This document shows positions 46,701 through 60,788 of a stretch of DNA of 64,000 nucleotides, piece by piece. A model generated the notes under the pieces. The model was given only the letters and a program-made list of their open reading frames with translations. It was not told where the DNA came from and did not search any database. Source of the stretch: Whalleya microplaca. Its lineage: Eukaryota > Ascomycota > Sordariomycetes > Xylariales > Xylariaceae. Location: positions 186,001-250,000 of the forward strand of contig MU385719.1 in the NCBI GenBank assembly GCA_022497155.1, given 5' to 3'. The translations under genes and the position numbers were made by a program. How positions within the stretch are numbered: the stretch's first letter is position 1; each line of letters starts with the position of its first letter.

Positions 46701-47087
46701 ACTAGTGTGTTCAACGCTCGGCAATGGGGCTATTACTCCGATCCAAGCGATATTGATCAACTTCTCAACTGGCTTGACCATCGAGGCTTCAACGAATTCA
46801 GGCTCCGGAAAGAGATTCTGGCTTACAAGGATAAGATTGTCTCTACCATGGAAAACCGGATCAAGTATCTCGGCTCGACAGATGAAGAAAAGGAGAAAGA
46901 CGGGGACAAGAAAGGGGAGCCAAAGCGAATGAGCACTCGAACCAAAGCGCAAGCGACGCCAGAGCCGACAGCCTTCCGTTGTTTGAATTGGACAAATACC
47001 ATGGCTATTAATATAATAGGACATCTCCACAGCGATCCAGCCCCGCCGCCTAAGAGGCGAAAGGGTGCTAAAAAGGGTCGATCCTAG
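43732..47087 (+). CDS. ITC1: ISWI chromatin-remodelling accessory subunit, ITC1/ACF1-like
   Basis: Seven exons: 43732-43734 (ATG only), 43793-43858, 43915-43973, 44031-44049, 44109-44174, 44228-45984 and 46037-47087, giving 1006 residues. The introns are 52-59 bases. The joined N-terminus VLFKRKPVQFLQSPP...VWHITQTGEVFVTYDEYLNRMDFY is a WAC domain (about residues 2-110), the DNA-binding module of Acf1/Itc1/WSTF. A DDT domain lies near residues 390-450 (GPLLETWDFLNVYCETF), followed by a Glu-rich acidic run (about 472-500) and WHIM-type motifs, including DRFWNRYYWFERNGMPYG in the last exon and a Lys-rich C-terminus. These modules pair with the ISWI ATPase to space nucleosomes and repress transcription, as Itc1 does with Isw2 in yeast. 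Two tiny exons (3 and 19 bases) are noteworthy. The Pro/His-rich linker near residues 210-290 is probably disordered. Confidence 0.9.
45450..45470 (+). repeat. GAA repeat coding for a Glu run
   Basis: An uninterrupted GAA tract inside the ITC1-like coding sequence, giving seven or so consecutive glutamates within a longer acidic stretch. Confidence 0.85.
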
Positions 47088-49207
47088 AGAACACCTATTT
47101 GCCAGCATCCGATAAGCCCATTTTCTCTGAGCTTCCCGAAGATGGCTTTCAAGTTGGCTTTTTTCTCCAGTGGTATCGAATCCACTGCATTTGATCACGA
47201 CGACATTGCGAATCACGATAAACGTTTCCTAGGCAGCAGGATGCATAGAGAGCGCTACAGGCGTTAAGGCGTTGATTTCTTCTTCATCCTTCCCCACCCT
47301 TCGAGGTGCTTAGACGGTAACGAGAGCAGCACAAAAGCAGAGTTTGGCGTTATAGGTCAAGGTTTATTGGCAAAGGATCTCTCACAAGGTTACTTCTACA
47401 TAGTGATGGCAGGCAGGCGAGTTGAGCAGCATCCTATCTACCTGAGATCGCATTCTTGTTGCTTAGTTTCCATTTGGTAAATAAGCTTCGCTTCTCGGTG
47501 TGACTGGATGGTTGGTTGATTTCATGGGAGGGCTCATTCTTTGTTGCATACCCCGGCACATACATAGACAGGGTTGATGGATGGATTGCGATTGATTTTT
47601 TTCTTTCTTTCTTCCGCAGCACGGAGCCTGGGTTAAGAAACAGGCTTCCGTGCGGAGAGTTTGCTCATTCTTACATCGAGGAATATGCCATGCAGGGCCC
47701 CGAGATGTGTGTCAGATACAACAAAACCATTGTACATGTAGAACAGAAGACACCGTTCCGCAAAGCATTGCTTGCATATCCATGCCTGTGATACATCATA
47801 TATCATCGCCCCTAGTGTTTCTTTCATACTGACAAAATTAGTGAAACGCCACAGCTACTAAGTCCATTCTTCATTCACGCACTGGCGTGGCGTATATATA
47901 ACATATATTGCCTGTTGTGGGAATATAGTGAGTTCATACAACATCATCCCATGTAGTTATCCGATGATGGTTAGACGATCCTAGCTTCGCATCGTCTCGA
48001 CTTAGTTTTGGCAGTCTGTGAATACAATCAATGTCCATGAAGAGGTGCTGAATGCGTATTGACTGCTCGGCTTTCAAATGTGACAACATAAAGGAATGCT
48101 CTGAGTTCGAGTTTGGGTGAGGATTGGACAGGGGTAAAAAAAGATGATATCAATACATATATATATATATATATATATATACGTCACCACAACAGCTTAC
48201 AAATACCCACAATCGGATGAGAATTCCACTTGGAGATTAAGTGTCTATGAAGGATGAAGTGTGAGTGGGTGATGTTATGATTTAAAATTCTATGTATCAA
48301 CTACTTGGCGATATGGTGCGTTTTTGAGAACTTTATAAGTAGTGGAAACAATTGGGTTTAAAGTCAGTGTATCTTTGAAAGACTTCACCATAAGCTTATA
48401 CAACACTTATACAACATTAGAATCATATGTAGACATTGTATATGTGTAAAATACAACGATTTGGAGCACGTGCAGATAGAGAAATGCGCACGGAAGCATA
48501 TTACAGAGTCACATAATAAATGATATCTTCATAGGTGATAGTTTCGAGGCACTTATGCCTCTAAAAGCGGGTTTATTTTTATCTGCCGATCTCCACTAGA
48601 TACACTGCAACACCGTCTTCGTGTCTTCCAGCGAATGCCCTATGTAAAATCAGCGTCGCGGGACAAAGCTACTCTATGAGATAAGCTTTCAGGGCACATA
48701 AATGTAGAAAAAGGGGGGATGTCGTGATTAATATCAAGCCTCGACACCTATCTTCTTCTTCCCTGTCATAATAGACATAGACATGTGTGTCGTCGAGGGC
48801 ACATGGTCGTCGGGCCTTCTTCGGAACTAGCATTCTGCTCATTTGCAAAAAGGAAAAATGGAATGAGCGGTTTGTGGCTTTCCTCACCAGGCGAAGTCTC
48901 TTGCTTCTTTAATTAATTCCTCTTTTTTCGGCTTCTTGTTGTTTGCTTTTCTGGTTCTGTCACTGGTAGTAGTAGCTCGCTCGTGGTATGGGATTTGGGT
49001 CCGCAGGGCGAGTGCAAGGAGTCGGCGTCTGCAATGCAAGGAAGAACGGAGTCATATACCGACGTAAAAAACGTGGGCCAATCTCAGCACACTAATGGGT
49101 TAGTATCAACACATGCCAGTCAACTGCGGGCTATCAGTCGGCTTCCAGATTTAGCATGGACCCTAACAACCCTATTCGAGAGAATGCGTTTGAAAACTGT
49201 GCCAAGT
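47088..49207. other. Convergent intergenic region, 2.1 kb
   Basis: It lies between the stop codons of the ITC1-like gene and the poly(A) polymerase gene. It is moderately A/T-rich, with a (TA)n dinucleotide tract near 48157-48180. No open frame shows family similarity or plausible splice partners. Confidence 0.55.
48157..48180. repeat. (AT)12 dinucleotide repeat
   Basis: Uninterrupted alternating A and T in non-coding sequence. Confidence 0.9.
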
Positions 49208-51474
<2,267 letters not shown>

Positions 51475-52429
51475 GGCTGATGCGGCAAGATATGTCGTCG
51501 AGACGCAAGAGCAGAGGTAAAATATTAACAGAATTCAATGATATGCAGAAGGAATGTCGGCCTTGAAAACAAAGGAGCCGGCGTAGTAATGATTGACGAT
51601 TCGTTTGACAAACGCATCGAGGTCGGTCCAGCGCACAGCGACGTCCGCAAAAGATGATCAATATCGGAATGGGAGACTTGGTGAAGTCTAGTAGACTAGA
51701 AATAGCATATCGTAGATGTTGGACCGGATGTTTCGCCCACTGGAAATCCAAGAGTCAGAGGACAACGGCGATGCCTTGAAAATGACGATGTAAATGCAGA
51801 AGTAAAAGATGTTTGGTTGGACGATGACGAAGAAAACGGAAGTCGGGGAGGAAAGGCACAATCATAAAGTTTAACGCGCGCCTAGCCTGCTGGAAGGTGT
51901 GTACCTTCCAAGGCTGCTAGGTGACTGTGGAGTAGACCCGGAAAGCAGCTTCCTGTGGCACCGACATTACTGCATACGGAGTATTTAGCGCGCTATTCAT
52001 AGTACATACATTAGGTACAACCAGCCTATCGGCTCCAGCTACGTGCCATTCAGATAGACAGATATGTGCATATAATAAGTATACATACTACGTAGTAGGC
52101 ATTCACAGGAATTACATGCACAAAACACATTCGATGCACGATCAGGCCTTGCTACACGTGGTTAGTCAATGCCGGCCATCTTGGAATGATTATACAATAC
52201 CTTCAAGTTAGTCATAGAGGGATAGGGCAAACAACTCGTACCTATGTACCTGTTGGTGCAAAATGGATCATTATCACCGATCATATGCAAGAAAACAAAC
52301 ATCGAAAAACTGCCTAGGCCACATAGGTATAAGTGAAGATACATTTTGATATTTCATCATGCTAATAAGGGGCGTATGAATCTCATGAGTACAGCAAGAT
52401 TAGGGCCTATAATTACATACAATAATACT
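51475..52429. other. Intergenic: poly(A) polymerase promoter and 3' end of septin-like gene
   Basis: About 950 bases without a gene. A hairpin-like TGGAAGGTGTGTACCTTCCA palindrome lies at 51890-51909. Nothing else stands out. Confidence 0.5.
51890..51909. repeat. Short palindrome with arms TGGAAGGT and ACCTTCCA
   Basis: Eight-base arms TGGAAGGT and ACCTTCCA are separated by GTGT. It lies in the promoter region of the poly(A) polymerase gene; the role is unknown. Confidence 0.7.
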
Positions 52430-54631
52430 TCAGATATCCATCCCCCACAGTCTCGCCCACTCATCTGCAAATTGCACAGGTTCCATGCTGGGCCAATGTT
52501 GTCTCGATAGCCAGATTGCTAACCCCCCAATTACACCAAGACTGCCGAGCAGCTCTAACGCAACCCACCCCCTGGCCTTTAGGTCTGCGGCTACTTCCAA
52601 CAACCCTAATGGGTCCTGGTGCTGCTCGGCTCTCTTCCACGTCCCACGCTGAGAATTGTTCCTCCTCCGCATCGGGCTGATTTCCCTAGACCTGTTCACA
52701 GCCACGAGAGTGCCGTCTTGTACGCACTCGTTTAACTTCTCTGTGAGCCAAACAGCGCGCTCGCCACGAGCAAGTGCTTCGTATCGAGATCGCTCACTGG
52801 CCATGCTGCGCTGAAGATCAGCTGCCCAGTCTACCACATGGAACCGCGGCTGCTGATCATGGACCCGGGCCAGTGCCCAGGATGAGGATGACATATTTCC
52901 CGGCGGCTGAACCAGCGCCGATGATGGAACCGGTGCAGGGAAGGTCAACGGCCTATACAAATGGCGTGGCCGCGAAGAAGTTGTGGCCCTCCAGTCGAGA
53001 TACTTCTTCGCTGCATTGTGTCGAATCCAGGAAGCACCGTTCGGGCTAAAAATCTTTTCCACAAGATAACTCAGTTCTGACGATATTAGGGGCTGTACAT
53101 AATCTGGACTCATTAAGAGGCTCGCATCCATTACATCATGATCCGAGCCGGTTGCATTGGATATAGCATAAGGGATCACTGGTACCGATTTTGTTGATCC
53201 CTGGAAAGTTGAAGGCGTGAAGCTGAAAGGTCGAATATTTGCGTTTCGAAATTGACCAGCAATTTCCTGCTTGCATGCTGCAAGCTCCTGCGGCGACAGC
53301 AAGTCGGCTTGGGCTAAAAGGGGGATTACATTGGTTAATGGCGCAAGTCGGCGAATATATTCCAAGTCGGCCGGTTTCATCCCTTAGCAATATGTCAGTA
53401 GATCGATCATCTTCACTTGAGAGAAATTGTCTTACTTTGCGAGATGAGGTAGAATACCACATCGACTTGAAAGCCTCCGCCGCCTCCAAGCATATTTAGC
53501 ATATCAGAATCGTTTAAATCATCTGAGGATATCCTGTTCAGGTGCGATTCGACATATTCGACACAGGGCACGATGGTTTCCATAGCCTAGATAATTAGTA
53601 CCCTTACGCACTAAACACAGGCTTTTGGACGCACCGATGAGCCGCTTCTAAAACCGGGCGTATCTACAAAGCAGATGTTACGCTCCAGGACGCTGTCGCC
53701 CAAGCTCTTCCGCCTCCCAGACACAAGAGGATCATCTAACTCTGACCACCACTCAGGATAAGGCTTGGTACTGGCATAAATCTCGGATGTTCCCGACATC
53801 GAGTTTGATGTTCTTCTAGATAAAGTGGCCATCTCATTCGACCTCTTGGATTCTGATTGCATTGGAATAGGGTCAACATGGACAATATGCTCGCACATTT
53901 GGACAATGGCTTTAACGAGAGAGGTCTTGCCGATACCTAAGGTACGAGGGCAATCGTTAGTGCAGCCAAATGTTAAGGATACTAGGGACTATACCAGAAT
54001 CTCCGGCTACCAGCAACTTCAGGCGTCCCAGGCTCCTGCCTGTCTCCGTAAAGGGACGTCGACTCGGCATTTTGATACTGGGCATCACCAACTGGGGAGC
54101 ACTACCACTACCTAGCATATACGAAGGCTCTTGTTCGAGTGGCTCATCATCAGAACTGACAGCATTTTCTGATAGTGACCCAGTAAAGGAGTTCCTCCTC
54201 GAGGATGGACTGCTGAGGGCGGATCCCATACAAGAGGTGCCGAGCATGATGGGGGTCACCGGACGCGAGACGGACTGCGGATAATGTGATTGCAAGGAGG
54301 CGGGACTGCGCGTGTACGCTGAATCCCTAGAAATAGGAGAGTACGCAGGCATATAATAGTCTCTTTCTGGCTGCCTCGAAGCTTGCTTCGAAGCTTCTCC
54401 GTCCTTATCATCGTGGCGGAGAGACAAGCCGCCGGCCGAGTCGGCGGCTTTCCGCAAATCATGCAGACGAGGACGCGTGTGAGACTGGTCAAGGTACGTG
54501 TCAACGGCCGACTCATCGGCGAGGAAGAAAGACATCTGGTTGCTGAATGCAGATGGCATCAAAGGAGCGGGATCGTGGTCGGCGGGGCGCTGGCGTCCGA
54601 TCCGAGGGTCGTCGCCGGGGAGCGGTCGCAT
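52430..54631 (-). CDS. Septin-type GTPase domain protein with C-terminal membrane segment
   Basis: Four exons, 54631-53995, 53936-53635, 53586-53436 and 53382-52430 (introns 58, 48 and 53 bases), give 680 residues. A ~200-residue Ser/Pro-rich N-terminal tail precedes the G domain. The first join completes the P-loop GDSGIGKTS (residues 210-218), followed by CFVDTPGF (the switch II region) and PLLAQADLLS, which matches the septin G4 motif (AKAD). Between G1 and G3 lies a Ser/Thr-rich insert longer than in core septins. A predicted helix GWVALELLGSLGVIGGLAIWL near residue 650 looks like a single C-terminal membrane anchor. The protein resembles the divergent filamentous-fungal septin-like GTPases rather than Cdc3/10/11/12. 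The C-terminal septin coiled coil is not evident. I infer GTP binding; a role in cortical or membrane organisation is a guess from the family. Confidence 0.82.
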
Positions 54632-55583
54632 CGTAGAGTATCACATCCAGGGGCTAAGTTGAGTGTTTAAAAGATCAGTGTATATATTGAACGGACGGCA
54701 GTGCGTATAGCTAAGGATTATATATTCTAATATGATCATGGACTGAGCACCGTCGAATGATGATGACACGGGACGGCATTTCAGTTTCCACTATTAGCGT
54801 AGGAAGGTCGTCCTCGGCGGTTTAGAGTTGAGGAGTGGCTGAAAGAGCATCACCCCCGCATCAGATAAGCTAAGCTAGGATATTTACCAGGGAGGTATGT
54901 ACGTACAAGTATATATGTACATCTTCAATACGTGCTGTTACGGCTGCTGTGCTAGGTACGCTAGGTGCATATGTACATAGATGCAGTATTCCGTCCTAGA
55001 TTCAGATAAGTGGGTCGCTACGTTTCCTTACCTAAGGTACGGATGTACATAACCTACTCCAAAAGATACTTCCTACATCATAAGTTCGTGTTACACGGAT
55101 TGTGACTCATGCGTTAAACCAGCCTGCCAGCCTCGTTCTATGTAACTAGACGATTTGCCCCTCTCTAAGTGCCTCAGCCGCCGACAAACTTTCCAGCAAC
55201 CACATACATACACTAATTTCAATAGAGATGAAGAGTAATGAGCAGTATTTAAGCGCCCTGTTCCTGACCCTGCGTATTTCCCGAGTGTCTGTGTCTGATA
55301 CCACCTCAACATCTATTTTTGTACATGGGACTGCGACGAGACTAGGTATTTAATACTAGATCCGCCTCCCACCTCCCTCACAAACGTGGCATCCAACGAC
55401 ACTTCGCCTGTGTCCAGCACTGGCTCGAATCCCACTGCTCTTGATCTCCTGAGACGAACTTGCACGCCTGGGGAAATTCTATTTGACCCTCGGTTTACCT
55501 CCCTCACTACTCCCGTTCAACCTCGTCGCGATAACCACCCCGCCGACCATACCAGTGACGCCCGATCACACCTTCAACCCAAG
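54632..55583. promoter_or_regulatory. Divergent promoter of the septin-like and PHO85 genes
   Basis: 950 bases between opposing starts. On the PHO85 side there is a 6-codon upstream ORF at 55325-55345 (ATG...TAG). The PHO85 frame is also open without an ATG from 55386 to the start. Repeated TACGTACAAGTATATATGTACAT-type words lie near 54898-54980. Confidence 0.5.
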
Positions 55584-56632
55584 ATGGATGCTAAGAGACA
55601 CCCAAGCTCATTCCAGCAGCTAGAGAAGTTGGGAGAGGGTACATATGCGACGGTACGCTCTATTTCAAATGAACATCAGAGCCCTAGCTAATATTATATG
55701 TGCCACAGGTCTTCAAGGGACGGAACCGACAGACGGGTGAGCTTGTTGCCCTCAAGGAAATCCATCTCGACTCGGAAGAAGGGACCCCGTCAACTGCGAT
55801 CCGCGAGATCTCGCTTATGAAGGAGTTGAAACATGAGAATATCGTAGCACTTCATGATGTCATTCACACGGAGAACAAGCTTATGCTTGTCTTCGAGTAC
55901 ATGGACGGAGATTTGAAGAAGTACATGGACAATCACGGTGATAGGGGCGCATTGAAGCCTTTGACAATCAAGTCGTTCATGTACCAGCTGCTACGAGGCA
56001 TCGACTTCTGCCACCAGAACCGCGTGTTACACCGAGACCTCAAGCCGCAGAATCTGCTCATCAATGGGAAGGGACAGCTGAAGCTTGGAGACTTCGGGTT
56101 GGCGCGGGCGTTTGGCATTCCTGTCAATACGTTCTCGAATGAGGTGGTCACGCTGTGGTACCGCGCTCCTGATGTCCTGCTAGGAAGTCGGACTTATAAC
56201 ACCAGCATCGATATCTGGTCCGCAGGCTGTATTATGGCCGAGATGTACACGGGCCGACCCTTGTTTCCGGGTACGACGAACGAAGACCAGATCATCCGTA
56301 TCTTCCGGATAATGGGCACACCCACGGAACGGACCTGGGCTGGGATCTCACAGTTCCCCGAGTACAAGCCGACGATCCAGATGTACGCTACGCAGGATCT
56401 TCGAGCGATCCTGCCTCAGATCGATAACCTGGGAATCGATCTCCTGCAGCGAATGCTAGTCCTTCGTCCGGAACATCGTATCAGCGCGGCAGACGCCATA
56501 AAACACCCGTGGTTCAACGACCTGGTAATGCAGCAACAGGTGCAGCAGCAGCAAGCCATGCAGGGCCAAGTAAGGGGCTATGCCCCGCAGGCTGTGCCTT
56601 CGCAAGGTGTATACGACCATACCGGTTACTAG
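55584..56632 (+). CDS. PHO85: PHO85-type cyclin-dependent kinase
   Basis: Two exons, 55584-55652 and 55709-56632 (56-base intron), encode 330 residues. The glycine loop is GEGTYAT (17-23), the lysine is K39 in VALKEI, and the cyclin-binding helix is PSTAIRE at 50-56. The catalytic loop [42 protein letters not shown] and [16 protein letters not shown] follow in order. The [21 protein letters not shown] segment is the Pho85/CDK5 type, not Cdc28, and the activating threonine of Cdc28 is not in the usual context. Pho85 pairs with several cyclins to control phosphate response, glycogen and cell-cycle exit. The C-terminus carries a Gln-rich tail (QQQVQQQQ). The first exon is short, as in related fungi. 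Confidence 0.93.
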
Positions 56633-57596
56633 CAGTAGCACGCGCGGCTCTGCGCCCCAACATTGACGGTAGGTGGATTCATGAAGCTATTTTACGGGGG
56701 TCATCGATCATGCGGTTGCAACAGCCTCTCTTACTTTATGACGGTAGTCGCAATGAGTTAATGCAAGCGGAGCACGGGTATAGGTTGGCGTTTGGCAGAG
56801 GCTTCCATGCTGTTATAGAGTTGCAACTGGCATTATTACATACGAGCATTGGGGGGTAGGGGTACATCTCTAGGGGTAGGGGTCCAGGGGGGATTATTAT
56901 GGATGGTCTCATGCTAGCAATGATGAATAGCTTATACCCAACAAGGATTCGATGCGATCCAAATGACACTGAAATCGGCCGGTTGCCAATGAACACATGT
57001 TATGTATGTACGAAGTATGGCATGAGCATAGGTATCAACTGTTTGACAAGGGGACGGACCCGAGTACGCAGTATGAGCTGTTCGGAATCGTACGAGGCCT
57101 CGGAGTTTATGATAATGAGCAAATTTGTTTTTAAAAAAACGCTCAACCTTATATCACGCGAGCAGTACTAGATGAAATGAAACAAAGTCCGAGCACTGAT
57201 GTTATTAGTGTTTCCTCAAATAGATAGGACCACATGATATACCCTTCACGTTGGTCGGCTTAGCTAATCCAGTTGCTGTTGCAAAGTACGGGGACAGGAA
57301 TATTCAGGCCAACGTCTCAATGTCTCTCGGAAGATGAAGTCCTTACAAAGCCCCATTTTCAGGAATATAGCAGTAAACACTGCGATAGTGATGGATTCCG
57401 AATAGTTGGGTAGCCTACTCTTATAGTCCGTTTGCTCAAGTTGAGACCTAGGAGGCTTAAGTAACCACCACCATGTTCATAGCAGCTAGTCATTGACTGA
57501 ATCTATTTCTTCAAAGCAGCATATAGATAGTATATTCATCTCACGTGCCACTATTTCCACGTAACTCATGTCTTCATACCGGAGCACCTACGCTCT
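56633..57596. other. Convergent 3' region of PHO85 and tafazzin genes
   Basis: 964 bases between the stop codons. No coding feature is supported; the plus-strand open frames of 70-100 codons have no family match. Confidence 0.5.
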
Positions 57597-59022
57597 CTAC
57601 TTCCGCTTGTTAACCAAGCTATCATCGACATTACTCCGAAACCTCTCCCGATCCAGCTCCCTAGCCCACGTCTCCGCTCGCTCGAACCCGGGCTCATCCC
57701 CATCGCGATACCCCAAGACACCCCTGACCTTCAAGACCTCCTCGCGGACGCGTCTGGCGACCTCGATCCTTAGATCCACGGCCTCGCGCCCGTACTTCAG
57801 CTCCTCGCTCAGCTCCCCCTCCCCCATCCCCATCCCCATCACCCCACTACCCCCACCCCCCTTCTCCTCGCGACGCACGAGGTCCCGCCAGCGCGCGCGC
57901 AGGTCCCCGAACGCGGCCTCGACGTCCAGAAGCTCGCCGAAGGCGACGCGGAAGCGCGTCCCCGCGCGCGGCACGAAGCGCGGGAAGCGACGGTCCTCCG
58001 GCATCAGGCGCTGCGCGCCGTCGACGAACAGCGGCAGCACGTCCGGCGCCGGCTCGGACTCGAGGATGAGGCGGGAGATGCCCCACTTGAAGTATCGCAG
58101 GTGTAGGCGCGGGTGTTGGTGCACGCACGCCTCGGGGAATACGTGGACCCAGGCGTGCCGGTTGCGCGCGTACGAGGAGGGCGCGACGTAGTGGTCTGTG
58201 CCCGTCGTCGTGTAGGTGTTGGGTGGTGGTGAGTCGCTGCCTGCGGTGAAGGGGTCGTTTTCGTGGGAGAGGGAGGGGGCTGAGGCTGTTGACGGTGGGG
58301 ATGGTGATGGGGATGGGGATGGGGATGGAGGTGAGGATGGTTGAGGGCTGGTGAAAGGTTGGGAAGAGAGCAGGCGGATTGCCTCGGGGATTGTGGGCTG
58401 GAAGAGGCCACCGTGGGGCGAGTGTTGAAGTCGGTGAGTCGGGAGGACCTGGCCGGAGTAAAAGAATGACCCAAGCAGCCTGGTTGGTACTGTGAGCTAC
58501 AGAGCCGTCGGTGAAGGCATGGATGAGCTCACTTGTTCTTGAAACATATATCGTGAGCCCCTAGGCCCCATCTGAAATTAGAGGGATTGAATGCGTATCG
58601 TAATGGTAAGACGCCCCATAAGATAGGGTCGTCAAGCCTGTATCCGATAGATTATAAGACTCAAGTTCATCATGAGTGTGAAGGCTTCAAGTGTAAGGTG
58701 CTTACACACTAACGTGGTTTGATACTGATATTCAAGTCAGAGTTTGATGCTACATGAAATGATATGCAGCTGTGAGATAAAAACTCATACCCGTAACGAG
58801 ACCTCTCTGTCTCTTCTCAACGTCTTTCCTGCTATCTAACACATCCAGAAACCTCTCCAAGCCCACGACCTCGACGGAGTTGAGCCCGTATAGAAACCCT
58901 CTCGAAAGAGCCGCGGTCAAGCCCATGACCAGGGACGAAGTCATTCGCCAGGGCAGGCTTGGCTGCTGAAGCGGCCGGTTCCTAGGGCTGGACTTGGACA
59001 TGTCGACTTCGTCAGAAGCCAT
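57597..59022 (-). CDS. TAZ1: Tafazzin-like lysophospholipid acyltransferase
   Basis: Four exons on the minus strand: 59022-58791, 58724-58706 (19 bases), 58637-58533 and 58479-57597, giving 412 residues. The introns are 66, 68 and 53 bases. The joins give TVSNHVSVLDDPILWGVLP, containing the HX4D motif (H81 and D86) of the PlsC/GPAT family, then RYAFNPSNFRWGLGAHDICFKNKLLGSFFYSGQVLPTHR and later WVHVFPEACVHQHP, HLRYFKWGISRLILE and LPLFVDG. This is the tafazzin signature. Tafazzin remodels cardiolipin acyl chains in mitochondrial membranes. A Ser/Pro-rich insert of about 60 residues (GGGGAT-type repeats on the plus strand) separates the PTIPEAIRL and WVHVFPE blocks and is absent from short tafazzins. 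The N-terminus may include a membrane-associated helix (SSLVMGLTAALSRGFLYGL). Confidence 0.88.
58293..58335. repeat. GGGGAT hexamer repeat within the tafazzin coding sequence
   Basis: Imperfect tandem GGGGAT/GGTGAT units in the last tafazzin exon, coding Ser-Pro repeats on the minus strand. Confidence 0.8.
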
Positions 59023-59545
59023 GAACCTTTCGGTGGAAGAGATACCAGCATAGCAATGAGTACATATGCATCAATTGAAAGCGTGAAAAGGAACGAGTGT
59101 ATGAGACCAAGACTACATGATCATCTGGTTTTTTGTGATGAGATAACTAGCAGTCGCAATTGAGAAATAATAGTAAAATAATAGTAAAATAATGCCGGCG
59201 CAGTTATTACATAGCACCTGCAAGGAACCTGGCCGCTTGGGGGCGGACCGGGGGCGGCAGGGCGGTAAGTATGTATAGGCAGGGATCTGCTAATTTTACC
59301 GCGGGTAGGATGCTAAACCTAGTCCCTCAGCTGTAGCCAACTAGCCAACTACTCAGCTGCGATTTAACACGACTTCATAGCTTCTACATCGCATCACTGA
59401 GCTTCAAAATTACGTACTACGTATACACCAGCTAACGGCGAACCTTATGTCTTCGCGGTAACAAATTGCTGTACTGCTTCGTCTTGTCAAGAGAATAGCA
59501 CCTTGTTATTCACACTTCAACTATCTTCCCCTCGCCGTCGACACC
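59023..59545. promoter_or_regulatory. Divergent promoter of tafazzin and NOSIP genes
   Basis: 523 bases between opposite start codons. An AATAGTAAA triplication lies at about 59167-59194. No further motif is identified. Confidence 0.5.
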
Positions 59546-60788
59546 ATGTCGCACAGTACGTATCCATCCATCCATTCATACCCCAGACCAACACCCAATG
59601 CCTCATCCCTACTAACACCACCTCCCGCCCCCAGGCAAGCGCAACACCTCGCGCGCGGTCTTCACCTCGCACGAGCGCGACCTAGCCCGGCAAGCGTGGT
59701 CGTCGACGTCGGCGCGGCTCACGCGCGAGAGCTTCCTGGCCTTCTCCGCCTGCCGCCTGTGCCTCGAGGTCGCGCGCGACCCGGTCTCGTGCACGCACGG
59801 CGACATCTTCTGCCGCGAGTGCGCGCTCAGCAACATCCTGGCCCAGAAGAAGGAGATCAGGCGCCTCGAGCGGGCGCGCGGGCTGGAGGACCGCGAGCGC
59901 GCGGAACAAAGGGAGCACCAGGATGCTGAGGAACGCGAGCGCGCCGTCCGCGAGTTCGAGATGACGCAGAGTGGGTTGGACGTGAAGGCGAGGAGTGGTG
60001 GCGGCGTTGGTGATAAGAATAATAATAATAACAGTGCGGGGAAGGGGACGGCGACGGCGACGGCGGTGACTCCTGCGGATAGCAGGGGGCGCAGCGAGAG
60101 CACCACGGGCGAGGAGCTCGTCAATGGCCAGAGTAGTCGAGGCGCTACAAAGCGGAAGTTCGAGATGGACGAGGAGGAGCTGCGGCGGATAGCGAGGGAG
60201 GACAGGACGAAGGCTCGAAAGGCGATCGAGGACGAAAAGGCCGCGAAGCCCCGACTGCCGTCCTTCTGGGCGCCGTCGATAACGCCGTCCTCGAACACGA
60301 AAGACACGCTACACGAAGTGACCAAGAAGACGAAGAGCTCCCCCGTCTGCCCTGCGTCGCCGGAGGAGAAGCCGCATGCGTACTCGCTACACACGCTGGT
60401 GACGATAAGTTTCACCGAAGAGGAGGAAGAGGGCCAGAGCAAGAAAAGGATACGAGTGTGCCCCTCGTGCAAGAAGGGCTTGACAAATACCTCGAAGGCG
60501 ATGCTGGCAAAGCCGTGTGGGCATGTTCTGTGTCGGAGTTGTGTTGATAAGTTTATGAAGCCCTCGAAACACCACGATCCTCACGCTCCGGCTGTTGATG
60601 CCGAGGAGTTGAGGTGTTACGTGTGCGAGACGAATCTCACCGAGAAGAGCAGTAGCAATGAAAAGGGCAAGAAAAAGGACAAGGAGAAGATACGACCGGG
60701 TCTGGTCGAGTTGAGGAGTGAAGGCACAGGATTTTCAGCAGGGGGGACAAGTCAGGTTCAGAAGGCTGGTGTAGCTTTTCAATGCTGA
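59546..60788 (+). CDS. NOSIP-like RING-type E3 ligase / splicing-associated protein
   Basis: Two exons, 59546-59555 (10 bases) and 59635-60788, separated by a 79-base intron, encode 387 residues. The join makes MSHSKRNTSRAVFTSHERDLA, the conserved NOSIP start. An N-terminal RING-like half (FSACRLCLEVARDPVSCTHGDIFCRECAL, about residues 38-70) and a C-terminal RING/U-box (VCPSCKKGLTNTSKAMLAKPCGHVLCRSCVDKF, about 285-320, then CYVCETNL) bracket a charged, Asn-repeat-containing middle that includes a KRKFEMDEEELRRIAREDR helix. NOSIP proteins act as ubiquitin E3 ligases and are found in late spliceosomes. The call rests on both zinc-binding halves and the N-terminal motif. The poly-Asn run and GGCGAC repeats in the middle are low complexity. 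Confidence 0.9.

Noticed and set aside
55386..55583. 66-codon in-frame extension upstream of PHO85
   Set aside because: No ATG in the extension; the kinase starts at the usual distance from the glycine loop at 55584.
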